Positions 27,017-35,241 are shown, counted from the first letter of the stretch. The stretch: DNA of 35,241 nucleotides from Mesostigma viride (GCA_009746045.1 RPFO01000183.1:1-35241), one strand, 5' to 3'. Notes: generated by a model from the letters alone, not told the origin. Numbers and translations: made by a program.

Positions 27017-27622
27017 TCACCCTGTCATCGCCGTCCTGTTGAACGGCATATTGCTAGCGGTAGGGGGAGGAGCGTAGTACGGCATGTTGTATGGCATAGG
27101 CTCGAAGTTGGCTTGCACGGTTACGTTTGTTCCTGCGGATGAATCCGTACGTTTTTTCCAATAATAATAAATGATTCCAATTACGACCGTAATGACCAAC
27201 AGGACAATTATGACACTCTTGATTTTGTCCGCGATAGACCCGCCGCCCTCCTCTTCGTCCCCTGCACCCGTCCCATCCCCCGCGCCTCCTTCCTTATCGT
27301 CGTTCTTGTTGAACACAGAGTTCACGATCAACATGCCGGCGACGGTGGCGAAAGCCCCTCCGACGGCCTCCACGCCGTACCGCCTCGCAAAGTCGGTCGC
27401 TCTCTCCCTGAAACTCTTCGAGGCGGCCTCGCTGACGGCGTCCGCCGACTTGCCGGCCGCGCTGGCCTGCTCGGCCTTCTGGAGAGCCTGAAGCCTCTCG
27501 ATTTCCTTGGCGATCTCGGTCGTCTTCTTCGCGTCGGCGGCAGCGTCGGCCGCCGTGGTGGCGGTCTTCAGTTCGTCGGCGCCCCGGAGGGCATCCGTTA
27601 ACGCAGACGCGCTGGGGGGCAT
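27017..27622 (-). CDS. Ala-rich two-helix membrane protein, 201 aa
   Basis: The N-terminal ~75 residues form a low-complexity Ala/Lys/Glu coiled coil (KKTTEIAKEIERLQALQKAE). A first weak hydrophobic helix follows (VEAVGGAFATVAGMLIV), then an acidic Gly-rich loop, then a strong membrane helix (VIIVLLVITVVIGIIYYYW) and a Pro/Tyr/Met-rich tail (MPYNMPYYAPPP). The pattern suits a virion membrane protein. Its stop abuts the reductase stop, the two forming the palindrome TGATCA. TCTATAAATG spans the start. Not recognised by family. Confidence 0.64.
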   Translation of the reverse strand: MPPSASALTDALRGADELKTATTAADAAADAKKTTEIAKEIERLQALQKAEQASAAGKSADAVSEAASKSFRERATDFARRYGVEAVGGAFATVAGMLIVNSVFNKNDDKEGGAGDGTGAGDEEEGGGSIADKIKSVIIVLLVITVVIGIIYYYWKKRTDSSAGTNVTVQANFEPMPYNMPYYAPPPTASNMPFNRTAMTG

Positions 27623-27646
27623 TTATAGATACAGGACACAATTTTA

Positions 27647-28087
27647 TCAGGGCGCGTTCAGGAGAGCGGAGAAGGTCGAATCGTAGTCGCCCGACAGCAT
27701 CCCGCTCGTCACTCCGGAGGCCTGTCCCATGCGGAAGGCCTGCGTGCTGTGAGAAGACCCGCCGCCGCCGCCGTACGAAGGGGCGGTCTCGGACCCGCAC
27801 ACCATCCCGGTGACGCACTCGCCGCCGCCGCCTCCGTCGCCGGAACGCGCGCTCCACGGTTTCCAGATGACGATCGCGATGACCGCGACCGCGGCGATCG
27901 CGATGAACAGAGGGCTCGAGAAGAATCCGCCCGCCGCCGGCTTGGCGATCCTGGCGCGAGCGGAGTTGCGGACGTTCTCCTCGGTCACGCCACGCGTCAC
28001 GTTTCCGGCACTGTTCATCTGGATCCTCGAAGTTGTCGCAGAAGAAAAATCGGCTCGGCTAGACTCGGGCGGGAGCAGCACCACCAT
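27647..28087 (-). CDS. Single-pass membrane protein with Gly-rich ectodomain, up to 146 aa
   Basis: One membrane helix (SPLFIAIAAVAVIAIVIW) separates a polar N-terminus (GNVTRGVTEENVRNSARARI) from a Gly/Ser-rich region with a Cys pair (ECVTGMVCG) and a hydrophobic end. Two starts are possible: 28087, or the internal Met at 28018 (MNSAGNVTR), which looks more protein-like. A GGATAAATATC element (coding strand) lies at about 28114-28124. Likely a virion membrane component; unrecognised. Confidence 0.58.
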   Translation of the reverse strand: MVVLLPPESSRADFSSATTSRIQMNSAGNVTRGVTEENVRNSARARIAKPAAGGFFSSPLFIAIAAVAVIAIVIWKPWSARSGDGGGGGECVTGMVCGSETAPSYGGGGGSSHSTQAFRMGQASGVTSGMLSGDYDSTFSALLNAP

Positions 28088-28124
28088 CGAGGGGCCACGA
28101 TCAACGATAGCGCAGATATTTATC

Positions 28125-28706
28125 CTACTTCCTGGAGAACAGGAACGCCGAGACGAGCGCGACGACGACCACGAGGATCCCTGCGACCGCGACGATGTTT
28201 TCGGTACGGTACCCGTCTTCCTTCTTCTCGGTCGTCGCCGACTCCTCGGGTACGGCCGCGGACGGATCGGCCGGCGCGGAAAGCTGCCACAACTCCTCCG
28301 GAGTGGCGAAGAGTCCGACCTCCGCGAACCGGTCGCGGAACTGTCGCGCCATCTCCAGGTCGGCGGGACTCCCCGTGGCTCGCAGACCGCGGACGTAGTC
28401 CGCGATCTTCTTCTTGCGAACGTCCGCCGTCAACGCGTTGGCGGGGTCCTCGAACTTGGATCGCAGCGCGTCGGAGGCCGCGTGGCATTTGGCGAAAGCA
28501 AACGAGTCGCGAGGGATGACCTTGAACTGCCCCGTTTTCCACATGTCCACGAGAGAGCTGGCCATCGCGTCCGCGGCCCCGCATCGGACGTCGACGAGCG
28601 TGCCGTCGAGATCCTTCACGGACACCTTGTCGGGCGTCGGCTGATTCACGATCGCCTCCTCCGCCTTGACCTGCGCCTGTTCGGCCACCTGGGCCGTCTC
28701 TTCCAT
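28125..28706 (-). CDS. Tail-anchored protein of unknown function, 193 aa
   Basis: Start at 28704-28706 (MEETAQVAEQ), overlapping the previous gene's stop by one base (TGATG). The soluble body is helical (DAMASSLVDMWKTGQF, SDALRSKFEDP, DLEMARQFRDRFAEVG) and the C-terminus is a single hydrophobic helix (IVAVAGILVVVVALVSAFLF) with a short basic end, as in tail-anchored membrane proteins. The larger frame upstream to 29057 is the antisense of the next gene's coding region and is rejected. Not recognised. Confidence 0.63.
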   Translation of the reverse strand: MEETAQVAEQAQVKAEEAIVNQPTPDKVSVKDLDGTLVDVRCGAADAMASSLVDMWKTGQFKVIPRDSFAFAKCHAASDALRSKFEDPANALTADVRKKKIADYVRGLRATGSPADLEMARQFRDRFAEVGLFATPEELWQLSAPADPSAAVPEESATTEKKEDGYRTENIVAVAGILVVVVALVSAFLFSRK

Positions 28707-30052
28707 CACGGGGGGGTGGGGGCGACTGCGGGAGGACCGGCAGCGACGTCGACCCTGGACGGCTCCGTCGAGCGGACCTGGTAATGCAACGACCACGCGA
28801 GTTTCGTCGCTTCCGGATCCCGCGCCGCCTCCACTTTCTCGACGCGCTTGTTCATCGCGAGCCCGGGGATCCCCGACAAGCCCATCCAGTGCCACGCCCA
28901 CGACACGGGCCTGACGGCCCTCGTAGGCCGCCCCGTGTCGGGGTTCAGCACCGCGACGGTGTCGACAGGACCGTCCGTCATCTCGGCGTCGCCTTTCCTG
29001 GACATGGTATCCTTCTCCATCCGCAACGCGGCCAACGCCGCGCCGGGCGTGAGCCAATCACGGACCATGTCGCGGTACGCGCGCAAAGCACGCACACCTT
29101 CGCCGCCGACGTAACCAAGCGCGCCGGCCCGCGCCAACAACTCGTCGAACAGACCGGCCTTGTCGAGGTCCCCTTTGACCGCCAACTCCTCGCCTCTGGC
29201 GGCAGCCGCCTTGATCAAGGCGTCTCGCATGCACTTGATCCTCTCGTCTTTCGGGATGGCCTCGTGCAAGGTCGACGCGTCCACGCCGACCTCTTTCATC
29301 GCCATCTCGAGCTTCGTGGCGTGCATCAACCTCTGCGGATCCCTCGACCGGAAACTCTCGGCATAGTCCCGCATGTCGAACTGAGCCGTCGCCTGCGTCG
29401 GGACCGGAGCGGTCACGGAACTCTCTTTCGATTGCCCGAGGAGGTCGTAGTTCCTCGCCCACGCCAGTTTCTTGGCGGCGGAGGCGTTGGAGGCGGACAT
29501 GGTCTCCATGTACAGTCGAATGGCCTTCAAACGACCCTGCAAGGACAACGGCTCGACCCCGGCCCCTTCGAAGACGCCCCATACCCAGAACTTGGGCACC
29601 GTGCGTCCGGTCTTCCTCCCCGAGAGCGGATCGATCTCAGGAACCGGCGGGGGCGTTCCGTCCCATCCCATCGCCGCGTTGGCCTCTTTCGTGTCGAGAT
29701 CCCCCTCGTATCGCAGCGCGCGCTGGATGTCCATGGTCAGGAAACTGGAACTCATGTCCCGGAACTTGTCCGAGACCCACGTGGGCACCTGCCCTTTTTT
29801 CCAGACACGTCCGAACTCCTTCGCGGCGTCCCTCAGCCGCTCGTACACGACCTGGTGTCCGTCCGCGTACCGCCTGTTCTCACTCTTTTCCACGCCGGCG
29901 AGGACGGCCGCCTTCATCATCGCGTTGCGGATGTGGATCGCGGCGGTGTGACTCAAACTCTTCACGAGATCCTTGTGCTGCGCGATGGCTTCCAACACCC
30001 TGTTCGGGTCTTCGGATTGGATGTCCTTTTCGACTTTGTCGATCGACGTCAT
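28706..30052 (-). CDS. Internally duplicated protein of unknown function, 448 aa
   Basis: This long intact ORF contains two related ~200-residue halves. Matches include SEDPNRVLEAI / SRDPQRLMHAT, IRNAMMKAAVLAG / MRDALIKAAAARG, DPLSGRKTGRTVPKFWVWG / NPDTGRPTRAVRPVSWAWH, and AAKKLAWARNYDLL / EATKLAWSLHYQV. Each half is a helical bundle ending in a Trp-rich loop. No membrane segment or catalytic motif is evident; the Pro-rich tail ends at the stop shared with the next start codon. The clean ORF and duplicated architecture suggest a structural or core protein, but I do not recognise it. Confidence 0.66.
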   Translation of the reverse strand: MTSIDKVEKDIQSEDPNRVLEAIAQHKDLVKSLSHTAAIHIRNAMMKAAVLAGVEKSENRRYADGHQVVYERLRDAAKEFGRVWKKGQVPTWVSDKFRDMSSSFLTMDIQRALRYEGDLDTKEANAAMGWDGTPPPVPEIDPLSGRKTGRTVPKFWVWGVFEGAGVEPLSLQGRLKAIRLYMETMSASNASAAKKLAWARNYDLLGQSKESSVTAPVPTQATAQFDMRDYAESFRSRDPQRLMHATKLEMAMKEVGVDASTLHEAIPKDERIKCMRDALIKAAAARGEELAVKGDLDKAGLFDELLARAGALGYVGGEGVRALRAYRDMVRDWLTPGAALAALRMEKDTMSRKGDAEMTDGPVDTVAVLNPDTGRPTRAVRPVSWAWHWMGLSGIPGLAMNKRVEKVEAARDPEATKLAWSLHYQVRSTEPSRVDVAAGPPAVAPTPP

Positions 30053-30108
30053 CGCGCGATGTAATTCTACTTAGACATCGGAAATAAATGCCGCGTATAC
30101 TCTAAACG
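30053..30108. promoter_or_regulatory. Divergent leader between the duplicated protein and the helicase
   Basis: These 56 bases between divergent starts contain GTAATTCTAC, GGAAATAAATG and CGTATACTCTAAACG. The CTCTA-type element next to the plus-strand ATG resembles the short leaders before the fibre genes (ACTATAGACC, CTCTATACGG), suggesting a common viral initiator-like motif. Confidence 0.4.
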
Positions 30109-31942
30109 ATGCCCGTACACCCGCTGCCACGGAATTGGCCGAACGCGGAAACGGAACGACCGTCGACGACGCAGGTGTTCGTCAAGGACTACTTCGAGGG
30201 CCGCGTGCGAGGCCAGCCGCCCCCTCCCCACCGCGCGGTGGGCAAGAACTCGTGTTCCCAGACGACGGGGGACTTCAAGCAGGCCCCGCAGCAGGCCGTC
30301 GTCAACATGTACCTGCGGTACGTGGCCGAACACGGGAGCAAACACCGCGGGTTCCTGGCGTGGCATCGACGGGGTCCGGCAAGACGTGCACGGCCTTGGG
30401 TGCGATCGACGCGTTCTGGGACACGGATCGGCCCATCTACCTGGCCACGAGCCGCGAGAACGCGAGCAACAACTCGATCGAGGAGTACGGCAAGTGCGCG
30501 GCCCTGTTTCCCCGTTTCGAGGGGATGACGCCCGCGGAGGCGACGAGGGCCATCCGATCGCGCGTGGGCGGAGGTCGGATCATGAGTTTCCCCCAATTGG
30601 CGCACGAGACGGGCGCGCATCGCCCGAACCGCCACGCGGACCCGGACCTTTTGCGCGACGCGGTGCTGATCATGGACGAGGTGCAGAACCTGTTCCGTCC
30701 CCTCCCGGCCAAGCGGCCGAACACGACGCACTCCGCGAGTTGCTGGACAAGCCGTCGAAACGGACGCAGGGACTGTACATGGTCATCCTGAGCGGGACGC
30801 CGGGGGACACGGAGCGAGAGATCTCGTGGCTGCTGTCCATGATCAAGGGTTCGCCGGTGGGCCCCGACTCCCCCTTGTCCGCGTACGCGGGCCTGTGTTC
30901 GTACGTGGATTACGCGGGGGACACGTCTGTGTACCCGAGGTTGAACCCGGACGCCCTCCACCCGACGTCGATGAGCGCGGAACAGCGCGCGGCGTTGCGC
31001 GCCCGCCTGAAGACGGCCAAGGAGGTGAGCAGTGACAACGAGCGGTTCCTGTACGAGGCGCGGAGGGCGACGAACGGACTCCGTTTGTCGCACCTGTCGG
31101 GGGCGAAGTTGCTGCAGGCCTTGCCGCGGCTGTCGCCGAAGATGAAGGAGATCGCGGACACGATCACGAAACACCCGAACGAGAAGCACTACCTGTACTC
31201 GTCTTTCAACGCGGGCGGGATCCGCGACATGGCGCGCGTGCTCGAGGCCCTGGGCTACTCTCCCTTGTCCATGTCGGGCGAGCTGCCGACGAGCAGCAAG
31301 AAACGGTACGTGCTCCTGGGGTCGGACACGAACCCGACGACGGACACGGGCCTGCGCAGGATCCGACAGGTGTACAACGCTCCTGAGAACTCGGACGGCC
31401 GGATCCTGCACGTGATCCTGGCGCGGAAACGGTTCAACGAGGGACTGGACCTGAAGAGCGTGCGCCACATCCACATCATGGAGCCTCTGCTGTCCGTCAA
31501 CGCGGAACGCCAGACGATCGCTCGCGCCGTCCGCCACTGCTCGCACCTCCAGGTGGACAAGAAGGAGTGGGACGTGACCGTCCACCGATACCTGACGAAG
31601 GACGGAGTGGACGAGATCGTGATGCAGGAGGCCGAGAAGCGGGACGGGGACGAGGCGGTGTCCCGGATGCTGGAGAAACTCCGGAGCACGGCGATCGACT
31701 GCCGCCTGATGAACGGCGTGCACAATCGGAAGGAGTGGATGCGCGCCGGCGGCCGGCCCCGATCGCGTGTATGCCCACGCGGAGGGAGGAGATCACGCGC
31801 GCGGTGGTGCGAGGCGCGGACATCGCGGCGCGGGCGGCGGGCCGCGCGGCGCTCGCGACCGCCAAGGCGGCCGGGCGTCTCGGGAAACGCGCGGCGATCG
31901 CCGCGGGACGCAATCTGGTGGCCAACAGCCAGGTGTTCGTGA
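30109..31942 (+). CDS. D6/D11-like SF2 helicase (VETF/NPH-I family), two or three frameshifts
   Basis: This DNA-dependent ATPase belongs to the NCLDV family that includes early transcription factor and NPH-I-like helicases. Visible motifs in order: FLAWH just before GSGKTCTALG (Walker A; GSGKT at 30372-30386), LIMDEVQNLF (motif II, DEVQ at 30675-30686), MVILSGTPGDTEREI (motif III), YLYSSFNAGGI, GLDLKSVRHIHIMEP, and QTIARAVRHCSH (motif VI, to 31546). Breaks near 30365 and 30725 each fit one missing base. After about 31745 this frame becomes Arg-rich, so a third break at the C4 run near 31757-31760 is possible. In that case the protein would continue into the frame of the basic ORF ending at 32082. 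N-terminal QQAVVNMYLRY is also typical. Confidence 0.82.
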
Positions 31943-32082
31943 GAGACGGGAAAGCGTTGGGAAAGACGGCCTTGCGGGGCGCGAGATACGGCCGCAAGAA
32001 GGCGGACACCGCGTACCGTCTTCTGAACACCCCGCTGGGTCAGCTGGTGTACGACCCGGTGTTCAACCGGAACAGACGGTGA
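31771..32082 (+). CDS. Basic Ala/Arg-rich protein, 103 aa, or C-terminal tail of the helicase
   Basis: Strongly basic and helical (RGADIAARAAGRAALATAKA, GRLGKRAAIAAGRN), with a more ordered end (YRLLNTPLGQLVYDPVFNRN). The composition resembles DNA-binding or condensing proteins. It directly follows the helicase with no visible leader, and one missing C near 31757-31760 would join the two frames, so a helicase tail is about as likely as an independent gene. Confidence 0.48.
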   Translation: MPTRREEITRAVVRGADIAARAAGRAALATAKAAGRLGKRAAIAAGRNLVANSQVFVRDGKALGKTALRGARYGRKKADTAYRLLNTPLGQLVYDPVFNRNRR

Positions 32083-32112
32083 CCATGTATTTTTCTTCGC
32101 GTATGATACACA

Positions 32113-33414
32113 ATGTCCAGAATTCTGAAAGACTGGGTCATGCCTGAGATAAACGGCAAAAAGTTCCAGATGAGGGAGAAATTGAAGGGCAATACGCTGG
32201 AAATGTGGGTCCCGATCCCGCGCGGGTACACGTCCGATCTGGTCACCCACATCCGAAAGGCGGCGGTGCAAAAGACACTCGCGGGTCCGAACAACGGTAG
32301 CGCCGCCATGGCGTACCTCTGCTTGGAGAAAGAGTCCCCCGACACGATGTACCTGGCTTGGTATTACAGTCGTCCGAGACAGTTTCCAAATATTGCCGAT
32401 GATGCGGAAAAGGACAAGTTCAAAGGGATGGGTCACCGAATGCTGTGTTACGCGGTCCGTCAGATGAAGCCTTTGATGGATCGATCGGCGGGGACTCTCA
32501 TGATGACACTGAACGCGAGCGGCGGCGATTGCCCTCACGTTGCACCGTATCCCGAGTTGACTCTCGAGGATCTCAAGGAAAAGTTCGAAAGTATCCAAAG
32601 TCTCGCGCGCACCCCGATGTGAAGGAGGCGTTCCGCACCAAGGACGAGAATTTGCTGCGTATCTATTGGTGCGACATCGAACAAAACCAACACTCGTGAA
32701 CAACTACAAGACGTACGGTCTTTCTCCGTATAACGAGGAAGACGGTTTCCAAATCCTCATGAAGGGAACCCTCGACAACGTGGAGCGCGCGTGTGCTACG
32801 GGGGGCACCCGCCGTACCCCGCGCTGACGAACCGGGAGAGGGATGTGATCGACCAGTTCTCCGCCCATAGGATCGCGAGGATGAGAGCGGAGAATGACAT
32901 GATGGAACAAGAGGACAATGCGGTACGGGAAATGATGAAGGCCAAGGCGGCGAGGGAGAGGGCCAAGGCGGAGAACGCCATGATGAAACAAGAGGACAAT
33001 GCGGTACGGGAAATGATGAGGGCCAAGGCGGCGAGGGAGAGGGCCAAGGCGGAGAACGCCATGATGAAACAAGAGGACAATGCGGTACGGGAAATGATGA
33101 GGGCCAAGGCGGCGAGGGAGAGGGCCAAGGCGGAGAACGCCATGATGAAACAAGAGGACAATGCGGGACGTGAGAGGGCGAAGGCGAGAGCGAGGGCGAG
33201 GGCGGAGAACGATATGATGAAACAAGAGGACAATGCGGGGCGGGCAAGGGCGGAGAGAGCGAGGGAAAAATGGGAAACGCACAAAGCCACCGTCCTCGCG
33301 ATGAAGTTGAAGAACCGCGCACTCATCGCGCATCTGTTAAACCCCGATAACTTCAACCCCGACAAGCGCAAGATGCGCAAAAGACAGCCCGTGGATTACA
33401 GGGAATACGATTAG
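32113..33414 (+). CDS. Coiled-coil repeat protein with globular N-terminus, about 434 aa (three frameshifts)
   Basis: The ATG at 32113 follows a leader with ATGTATTTTTC and GATACACA. The first open frame (169 codons; KGNTLEMWVPIPRGY, MYLAWYYSRPRQFP, GMGHRMLCYAVRQM) might be a GNAT-like fold, weakly. Coding-like sequence then moves through the other frames at the C4 run 32612-32615, near 32696 and near 32790, each fitting one missing base. There is no new leader between them, and the total comes to exactly 435 codons. The C-terminal half is a highly charged helix of 27-residue repeats ending in a basic tail (NPDKRKMRKRQPVDYREYD). The gene could instead be two or three genes. Its TAG overlaps the convergent gene's TAA. 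Confidence 0.5.
32890..33255 (+). repeat. Tandem 81-bp coding repeats (27-aa helical units)
   Basis: Units begin at 32890, 32971, 33052, 33133 and 33205. The first three are 81 bases, the fourth is 72, and the fifth is partial. Units two and three are almost identical in DNA, showing recent expansion. The protein unit starts EN(A/D)MM(K/E)QEDNA and continues with Arg/Lys/Glu/Ala, with heavy i/i+4 opposite charges, as in single alpha-helix or coiled-coil segments. Confidence 0.88.
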
Positions 33415-34559
33415 GCGGCCTTGGGCCGACTCAGCCCCGTCGCGATCTTCGCCATCGTGGTGGTCTGTCCGACCTTGGTAATGAACACGCCGTACGACGC
33501 GAGGAGGGCCACGCATTGGAACATCAGACTGGCCGAGTCCTTTTTGTTGGCCCGGAAGACGACGGCGCCGCGGGGACCAGCAGGAGGACGACGGAACAGA
33601 GCAAGAGGAACCCGATCTCAAACCGGTTCGACTTGGCCGCCGGGACCAGCCGGATCTTGCCCTCCGCGTCGAGCTCCACGTCCTTACGGGTCCAGTACAT
33701 GTTCCTCGCGTGGCTCGCGAACGTCGCGAAACTCAGCCCGGCGCTCCCCCCGTCGAAGAATACCTCGTTCAGCTTCTTCATTTTCGTTTCCTTGTCATCC
33801 TTGCTCGCGACGACGAGGGCGGCGTTGTTCACGTGCGCGACGACGTGATCCATCGGGACCGCGATGCCTTTCATCAAACCCCACGACACGAGTTCCGTGA
33901 CGCCGGTCAGACACGTCATGAAGGCGGACATCAGGACGAGTTTCCAGCTGGTCGACCGCGTCCGGCAATCGCGGTCACGATCGCCATCGAGAAGGTGATC
34001 AGGGTGGGCGACAGCAGCTTCAAGGTCAGCTTCCAGTCGTCCTTCTCCAACCGCGGCACCCGTTTCGACTCCTCCGCGATCTTGTTGTACGTGTCCGCGT
34101 AGAACGGGATGACGGCCAGCTTGACGAACAGGTACTGTCCGAGCAAGATCACGCCCAGGGATCCGAGCGTAGACACGCTCACGGTCCACCACCCCTCCTC
34201 CACCGGCGTCCTCTCGGCCCGCCCGCGCAAGGCGTAGTACGAGGCCCCCGCCCCGAGCACGGCGAGCAGGACGTACGACACCATCGTGAGCCACATGACC
34301 CCCGCCCCCCCATGTCATCGTATACCTTCTCGGCCCCGCCGTCCTTGACAGCCACGCTCTTGACCACGCGATCCGCGAGCATGTCCATCCCCACGTCTTC
34401 CGGAAGAATGGGATCGCTGGCCCCCTCGCCCAACTGAGACGCCACCTGTCTCCGGATGGCCTTTTTCGCGGCGGTGTTGATCTCCAGACGGATGTACAGC
34501 AAGAGCAGCATCATCTCGATGCCCATGACGAACGAGGACATGACGGCGTGCCGCCCCAC
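33411..34559 (-). CDS. Multi-spanning membrane protein, about 383 aa (three frameshifts)
   Basis: Read from ATG 34557-34559 (or Met 34541), the frame breaks at a 7-C run (34305-34311; G7 on the coding strand), near 33948, and near 33572. Each fits one missing base and the corrected length is exactly 384 codons. Up to seven hydrophobic helices are visible: FVMGIEMMLLLLYIRL, MVSYVLLAVLGAGASYYAL, LGSLGVILLGQYLFVKLAVI, LLSPTLITFSMAIVTAIAG, LMSAFMTCLTGVTELVSWGL, IGFLLLCSVVLLLVP and LMFQCVALLASYGVFI. The loop after the fifth carries KDDKETKMKKLNEVFF. It may be a virion membrane or transport protein; not recognised. Confidence 0.6.
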
Positions 34560-34733
34560 AGGGTCAGAGCGTCTCTTGCCATCCTCTTGTATCTATGGTA
34601 CACTACGACAATTTCCTCCGTCGCGCCCTCCGACGTCGGTCGTTTCGACAAATCCCGACGAGAGATTTGTCGACCGACGAACGCCCGCGGGCTCTCGACG
34701 GATCCATTTTTTTGTAGTCGTTTGTGTGGCAAA

Positions 34734-35003
34734 ATGACCCCGCGGTGCGCGGGCAGGACGAAAGACGGTAAACGATGCCACCGCGAGGCCGACGACGGCA
34801 AACGGAAGTGCGGTCTGCACGCGAAAAGGGATTCAAACCGCAGCGACGTTTATTATTTCTCCGACTCTACTAAATGGATTGCGTGGTCGAAGGAGTCGCA
34901 CGACCCCACCCGAGCCGCGACAAGCGCACGCAGGTGCTCGTGTGCGGAACCAACAAGCAGGGCGACACCAAGTTCCGACTGCCCTACCCCGTCACCTCCG
35001 TGA
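34734..35003 (+). CDS. Zinc-knuckle protein (DUF5763-like), C-terminal end uncertain
   Basis: The protein begins CAGRTKDGKRC... KCGLHAKR, a C-x8-C-x9-C-x2-H pattern like the short zinc-binding modules ('C---Tk-GkrCkr-------yC--H', DUF5763-like) seen in many giant viruses and phages. The next ~20 residues (RSDVYYFSDSTKWIAW) look coding. After about 34875 the frame overlaps the next gene and is Ser/Pro/Arg-rich, so the real end probably lies near 34870. The same module occurs in the genes at 4943 (minus) and 5808 (plus). Confidence 0.5.
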   Translation: MTPRCAGRTKDGKRCHREADDGKRKCGLHAKRDSNRSDVYYFSDSTKWIAWSKESHDPTRAATSARRCSCAEPTSRATPSSDCPTPSPP

Positions 35004-35241
35004 AGTCGTGTCGCCTGGTGTGGGCTTCGGTGCCTGGCGTCTCCTCGACGACGACGGCCGCCTACGTCAAGGTCGGCGGATACGCCATCAACAAGGTGCA
35101 CGCGGCCATCCCTATCCACTCGTCGATGAACCCGCTCGACTTCTCGTCGGGCGAGGCCACTTTTTTGTCATCCCCAACTCCGTCGAGACGTACGTCCCGA
35201 AGAACGAGACCGACGAGGTGGTGCTTTTCTCGCCCGAACTG
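34873..35241 (+). CDS. Putative virion structural protein, N-terminal part (truncated by window)
   Basis: From ATG 34873 the frame reads RDKRTQVLVCGTNKQGDTKF, then PVTSVKSCRLVWASVPGV, YVKVGGYAINKVHAAI and NPLDFSSGEATF. The 'V--vksvrL--a-iP' pattern is common in beta-rich NCLDV virion proteins that I recall only loosely. At a T6 run (35161-35166) the frame shifts by one missing base and then continues VIPNSVETYVPKNETDEVV to the window edge. The rest of the gene is outside. A TTTATTATTTC leader lies about 25 bases upstream. Confidence 0.55.

Noticed and set aside
1-35241. tRNA genes, rRNA, CRISPR arrays, insertion sequences
   Set aside because: None seen: no tRNA-like cloverleaf segment was recognised, the only tandem repeats are coding (32890-33255), and there is no transposase or inverted-repeat-bounded unit.

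Overview
The window looks like part of the genome of a large DNA virus of the Nucleocytoviricota (NCLDV, 'giant virus'), probably infecting a unicellular eukaryote. Hallmark-type genes recognised from sequence are the C-terminus of a D5-like helicase, a poxvirus A22-like RuvC resolvase, a YqaJ-type exonuclease, an archaeo-eukaryotic primase with a UL52-like zinc tail, a D6/D11-like SF2 helicase, and a DUF5832-like protein. Genes are dense, lie on both strands, often overlap by a few bases, and follow very short A/T-rich leaders. The DNA is strongly GC-rich except in the introns, some leaders, part of the SprT and zinc-knuckle genes, and the lectin-like modules of a fibre gene. I cannot name the family with confidence.

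Layout. 1-7.9 kb: D5 C-terminus, small membrane and unknown proteins, a DUF5832-like protein, an SprT-like metalloprotease with an N-terminal zinc knuckle, a second zinc-knuckle protein, the resolvase and the YqaJ nuclease. 7.9-11.4 kb, minus strand: small membrane proteins, a long helical protein, a DUF3179 protein and a SLATT-like two-helix membrane protein. 11.4-16.5 kb: a cobalamin adenosyltransferase divergent from the primase, a possible nucleotidyltransferase-fold protein, NCLDV-type unknowns and a BRO-like protein. 16.5-24.3 kb: two tandem paralogous fibre-like proteins (about 1,032 and 1,553 residues) carrying lectin-like modules at different sites. 24.4-27.0 kb: an adenosylcobalamin-dependent (class II) ribonucleotide reductase split by two spliceosomal-type introns, the second containing an antisense RING-finger ORF. 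27.0-30.1 kb, minus strand: four virion-like or unknown proteins, one internally duplicated. 30.1-35.2 kb: the D6/D11-like helicase, a basic protein, a coiled-coil repeat protein, a multi-spanning membrane protein, a third zinc-knuckle protein and a truncated putative structural gene.

The most interesting system is a virus-encoded vitamin-B12 route to dNTPs: a class II reductase with all five expected cysteines plus the PduO-type enzyme that makes its adenosylcobalamin cofactor. The reductase gene also has two introns with matching splice signals. Intron 2 splits the active-site Glu codon and is nearly filled by a RING ORF on the other strand, whose stop codon lies inside the splice donor.

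Many genes are broken by single-base shifts. Nearly all fit a one-base deletion, often at a homopolymer, and the corrected lengths are exact multiples of three. This points to uncorrected long-read errors, so I annotate such genes as single units.
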